Below are positions 7,014 to 8,164 of a stretch of 8,164 bases of DNA, piece after piece. The notes below the pieces were generated by a model. The model did not search any database and was not told where the DNA came from. It saw only the letters and a list, made by a program, of their open reading frames with translations. Each line of letters begins with the position of its first letter. The first letter of the stretch is position 1. The DNA is from Bacillota bacterium (GTDB lineage: Bacteria; Bacillota; Clostridia; Peptostreptococcales; Anaerovoracaceae), in contig JAFWFF010000006.1 in the NCBI GenBank assembly GCA_017515765.1, positions 1 to 8,164 of the forward strand. Direction: 5' to 3'. A program made the position numbers and the translations under genes.

Positions 7014-7271
7014 GTGTTACCTTTGCCTTTTTTCATGCTGTTTTGTCGTACCTTCGACCTGTTTAGCAGCAAAGGTACACATGAAAAGGCGCTGAACGCG
7101 CGTTTTAGTGTTACCTTTGCTGTTATACAGAGCGATTTGTTATACCTTCGGCTCTTTAAAGGCGCAAGGTACACGCGAACCGGATCGTCTGCGCGATTCA
7201 GTATATCCTTTGCTCTGTTTTTTGAAACTGCGTTACATCAGCAGCGCTTTTCAGACAAAAAGATACGCGCC
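7014..7271. repeat. Array R2: three diverged tandem 93-94-nt structured repeats
   Basis: Left arms start at 7014, 7108 and 7201 (spacing 94 and 93). Unit 1: left arm GTGTTACCTTTGC (7014-7026) pairs with GCAAAGGTACAC (7069-7080), 12 bp with one bulged T; inner hairpin GTCG/CGAC (7045-7048, 7055-7058) with loop TACCTT. Unit 2: same left arm (7108-7120) with GCAAGGTACAC (7164-7174), 11 bp; inner stem AGAGC/GCTCT (7129-7133, 7151-7155) enclosing TTATACCTTCG. Unit 3: left arm GTATATCCTTTGC (7201-7213) with right arm ending GATAC (7262-7266), a weaker stem; inner hairpin CTGC/GCAG (7228-7231, 7241-7244) with loop GTTACATCA. The third outer pair is G-C in units 1 and 2 and A-T in unit 3, a compensatory change. 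Unit 1 also has a competing pairing, GCCTTTTTTCATG (7025-7037) with CATGAAAAGGC (7080-7090). Unit 3 merges into the smpB terminator. Short frames across it change register between units 1 and 2, so coding is unlikely. Confidence 0.75.
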
Positions 7272-7286
7272 TAAAAGGCGCGTATC
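7257..7286 (-). terminator. Intrinsic terminator of the lepB-smpB transcript
   Basis: A perfect 10-bp stem GATACGCGCC/GGCGCGTATC with loop TTTTA (minus strand 7286-7262) is followed by TTTTT (7261-7257). It lies 75 nt past the smpB stop. On the plus strand the same stem is followed by AAAACATTTTCTTT, so it might slow the MATE transcript too. The stem uses the same bases as the right arm of R2 unit 3. Confidence 0.85.
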
Positions 7287-7313
7287 AAAACATTTTCTTT
7301 GGGTGTAGCGAGC

Positions 7314-7356
7314 GGCCCGGGCGCAGGGCCTATCCGCGGGAGCGCAGCAACCGCGG
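7314..7356. other. GC-rich paired hairpins between smpB and its terminator
   Basis: Two short GC-rich inverted repeats, GGCCC/GGGCC (7314-7318, 7326-7330) and CCGCGG/CCGCGG (7334-7339, 7351-7356), occupy the space between the smpB stop codon and the terminator. They would form stable hairpins in the smpB 3' untranslated region. No coding frame is supported. They may only stabilise the transcript end, and the assignment is structural, not functional. Confidence 0.35.
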
Positions 7357-7360
7357 CGGG

Positions 7361-7828
7361 CTATCTCCGCGCTTTCTTCATCGCTCTGTCCATGTCTCTC
7401 GCGGCGTCGCGTTTGGCTATGGACTCGCGCTTGTCGTAGTTCTTCTTTCCGCGGCAGAGGCCGATCTCCATCTTCGCCCTGCCCCTCTCGTTGATATACA
7501 TCCTGAGAGGTATCAAAGTCATCCCGTCGCGCGTTGTAGCGCCTATCAGCTTCCTGATCTCCTTCTTGTGGAGGAGCAGCTTGCGCGGCCTCAGCGGGTC
7601 GACGTTGTAGCGGTTCCCCTGTTCGTAGGGGCTGATGTTCATCCCGTAGACCATCACCTCGCCGTTATCGACCTTGGCGTAGCTTTCCTTGATGCTGACC
7701 TTGCCCTGGCGGACGGATTTTATCTCGGTCCCCGTGAGCACTATGCCTGCCTCGTAGGCTTCCTCCACGAAATAGTCGTGGCGCGCCTTCTTGTTGTTTG
7801 CGACCAGTTTGATCTCTTTCCCGGCCAT
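7361..7828 (-). CDS. smpB: SsrA-binding protein SmpB
   Basis: 155 aa, full length. SmpB binds the tRNA-like domain of tmRNA and its C-terminal tail occupies the empty mRNA channel of stalled ribosomes. Family motifs are all present: IKLVANNKKARHDYFVEE (6-23), GIVLTGTEIKSVRQGKVS (28-45), ISPYEQGNRYNVDPLRPRKL (65-84), LIPLRMYINERGRAKMEIGL (105-124) and the tail GKKNYDKRESIAKRD (127-141) ending in a basic KKARR. AAGGAG lies 7 nt before the ATG and overlaps the end of the signal peptidase gene, whose stop is 4 nt upstream, so the genes are coupled. The gene is followed by a strong terminator. The RNase R gene often found next to smpB in Bacillota is not on the visible side; its cognate RNA, ssrA, is in this window at 200-558. 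Confidence 0.98.
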   Translation of the reverse strand: MAGKEIKLVANNKKARHDYFVEEAYEAGIVLTGTEIKSVRQGKVSIKESYAKVDNGEVMVYGMNISPYEQGNRYNVDPLRPRKLLLHKKEIRKLIGATTRDGMTLIPLRMYINERGRAKMEIGLCRGKKNYDKRESIAKRDAARDMDRAMKKARR

Positions 7829-7832
7829 GGCC

Positions 7833-8164
7833 TTACTCCTTGTAGGGGTTTTTGATCACGCCGATATTCTTGAACGGGAGCAGCCTGAAGACCACCTTGC
7901 CCATTATCGCGTCGTACGGGACGCAGCCGACTTTGCTGCTCCTGCTGTCGACGCTGACCGTGCGGTTGTCGCCCATGCAGAACAGCGAATCCTCCGGAAC
8001 GGTTATCTCGTCCATGGTGCCGGCGGTGAACTGATCCATCGTGTAGCTGTCGTCTATCGCCTCGCCGTTCACGAAGACCTTCCCGTCGTGGATCTCCACC
8101 CTGTCGCCGGGAAGCCCGATGACTCGCTTGATCAAAAGCTTGGTGCGCCCGTCTTCAGTCACCA
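7833..8164 (-). CDS. lepB: Type I signal peptidase, C-terminal part (N-terminus outside window)
   Basis: About 110 residues are visible; the frame is open to the window edge, so the membrane anchor and catalytic serine lie outside. Box D with the catalytic lysine reads IKRVIGLPGD, and box E reads GDNRTVSVDSR, both diagnostic of family S26A signal peptidases, which cut signal peptides from secreted proteins at the outer face of the membrane. Between them HDGKVFVNGEAIDDSY is the usual beta-hairpin region. The GTG near 8162 is not a credible start because the conserved N-terminal half is missing. The chain ends shortly after GKVVFRLLPFKNIGVIKNP, normal for the family. It is followed after 4 nt by smpB in what looks like one transcript. 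Bacillota often have several paralogues, so lepB or sipS naming is interchangeable here. Confidence 0.93.
   Translation of the reverse strand, partial: VTEDGRTKLLIKRVIGLPGDRVEIHDGKVFVNGEAIDDSYTMDQFTAGTMDEITVPEDSLFCMGDNRTVSVDSRSSKVGCVPYDAIMGKVVFRLLPFKNIGVIKNPYKE

Noticed and set aside
7014..7271. CRISPR array
   Set aside because: Units are diverged along their whole length, with no short constant repeat and unique spacer pattern, and no cas gene is present.
7014..7271. Integron attC sites or a T-box/riboswitch leader
   Set aside because: No GTTRRRY/RYYYAAC core pairs, cassette genes or integrase are visible. The position at convergent gene ends, away from any start codon, does not suit a leader element.
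7014..7274. Possible small repeat protein (86 codons) encoded by R2
   Set aside because: It starts at GTG without a ribosome site, and units 1 and 2 are 94 nt apart, so the same DNA is read in different frames. Conservation follows base pairing, not codons.

Overview
The window looks like a chromosomal segment of a fairly GC-rich member of the Bacillota, probably Clostridia. This is an inference from the strong GGAGG-type ribosome sites, consensus sigma-A promoters, frequent ATA and AGG codons, a clostridial-type MATE transporter and a one-piece tmRNA. No phage, transposase, CRISPR or plasmid gene is visible. Nearly everything is on the minus strand; only the MATE gene is on the plus strand.

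Layout, low to high coordinates. At 1-50 (minus) is the possible start of a gene that leaves the window. At 158-193 is the ssrA terminator and at 200-558 (minus) the tmRNA gene ssrA, with a consensus promoter at 596-624. At 650-812 are two tandem copies of a 93-bp structured repeat (array R1), followed by the terminator (808-839) of a four-gene minus-strand operon. In transcription order that operon is an M20 metallopeptidase (5421-4294), a MoxR AAA+ ATPase (4290-3346), a DUF58 protein (3346-2231) and a multi-spanning membrane protein with a C-terminal DUF4129-like domain (2237-864). Gene spacing is +3, -1 and -7 nt, so they are almost certainly co-transcribed. Between 5422 and 5551 two promoters fire in opposite directions, the plus-strand one serving a MATE efflux protein (5552-6958). 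The 402-bp stretch from 6959 to 7360, between convergent gene ends, holds three tandem 93-94-nt structured repeats (array R2), the smpB terminator and a GC-rich tail. Last come smpB (7828-7361) and the C-terminal part of a type I signal peptidase (8164-7833), both minus.

How the genes work together. SmpB and tmRNA are the two core factors of trans-translation and lie about 6.8 kb apart in the same orientation. MoxR, DUF58 and a DUF4129 membrane protein form the widespread MoxR/DUF58/TgpA-type envelope module, here without a transglutaminase core and with a peptidase gene in front.

The most unusual content is non-coding. R1 and R2 have little sequence in common but share a 93-94-nt period, an outer stem of about 65-67 nt span, an inner hairpin with a related loop, and short landmarks on either side of the arms. 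Stem sequences change while pairing is largely kept, including one clean compensatory base-pair swap. This suggests a family of structured RNA or palindromic DNA repeats that I cannot assign to a known class.
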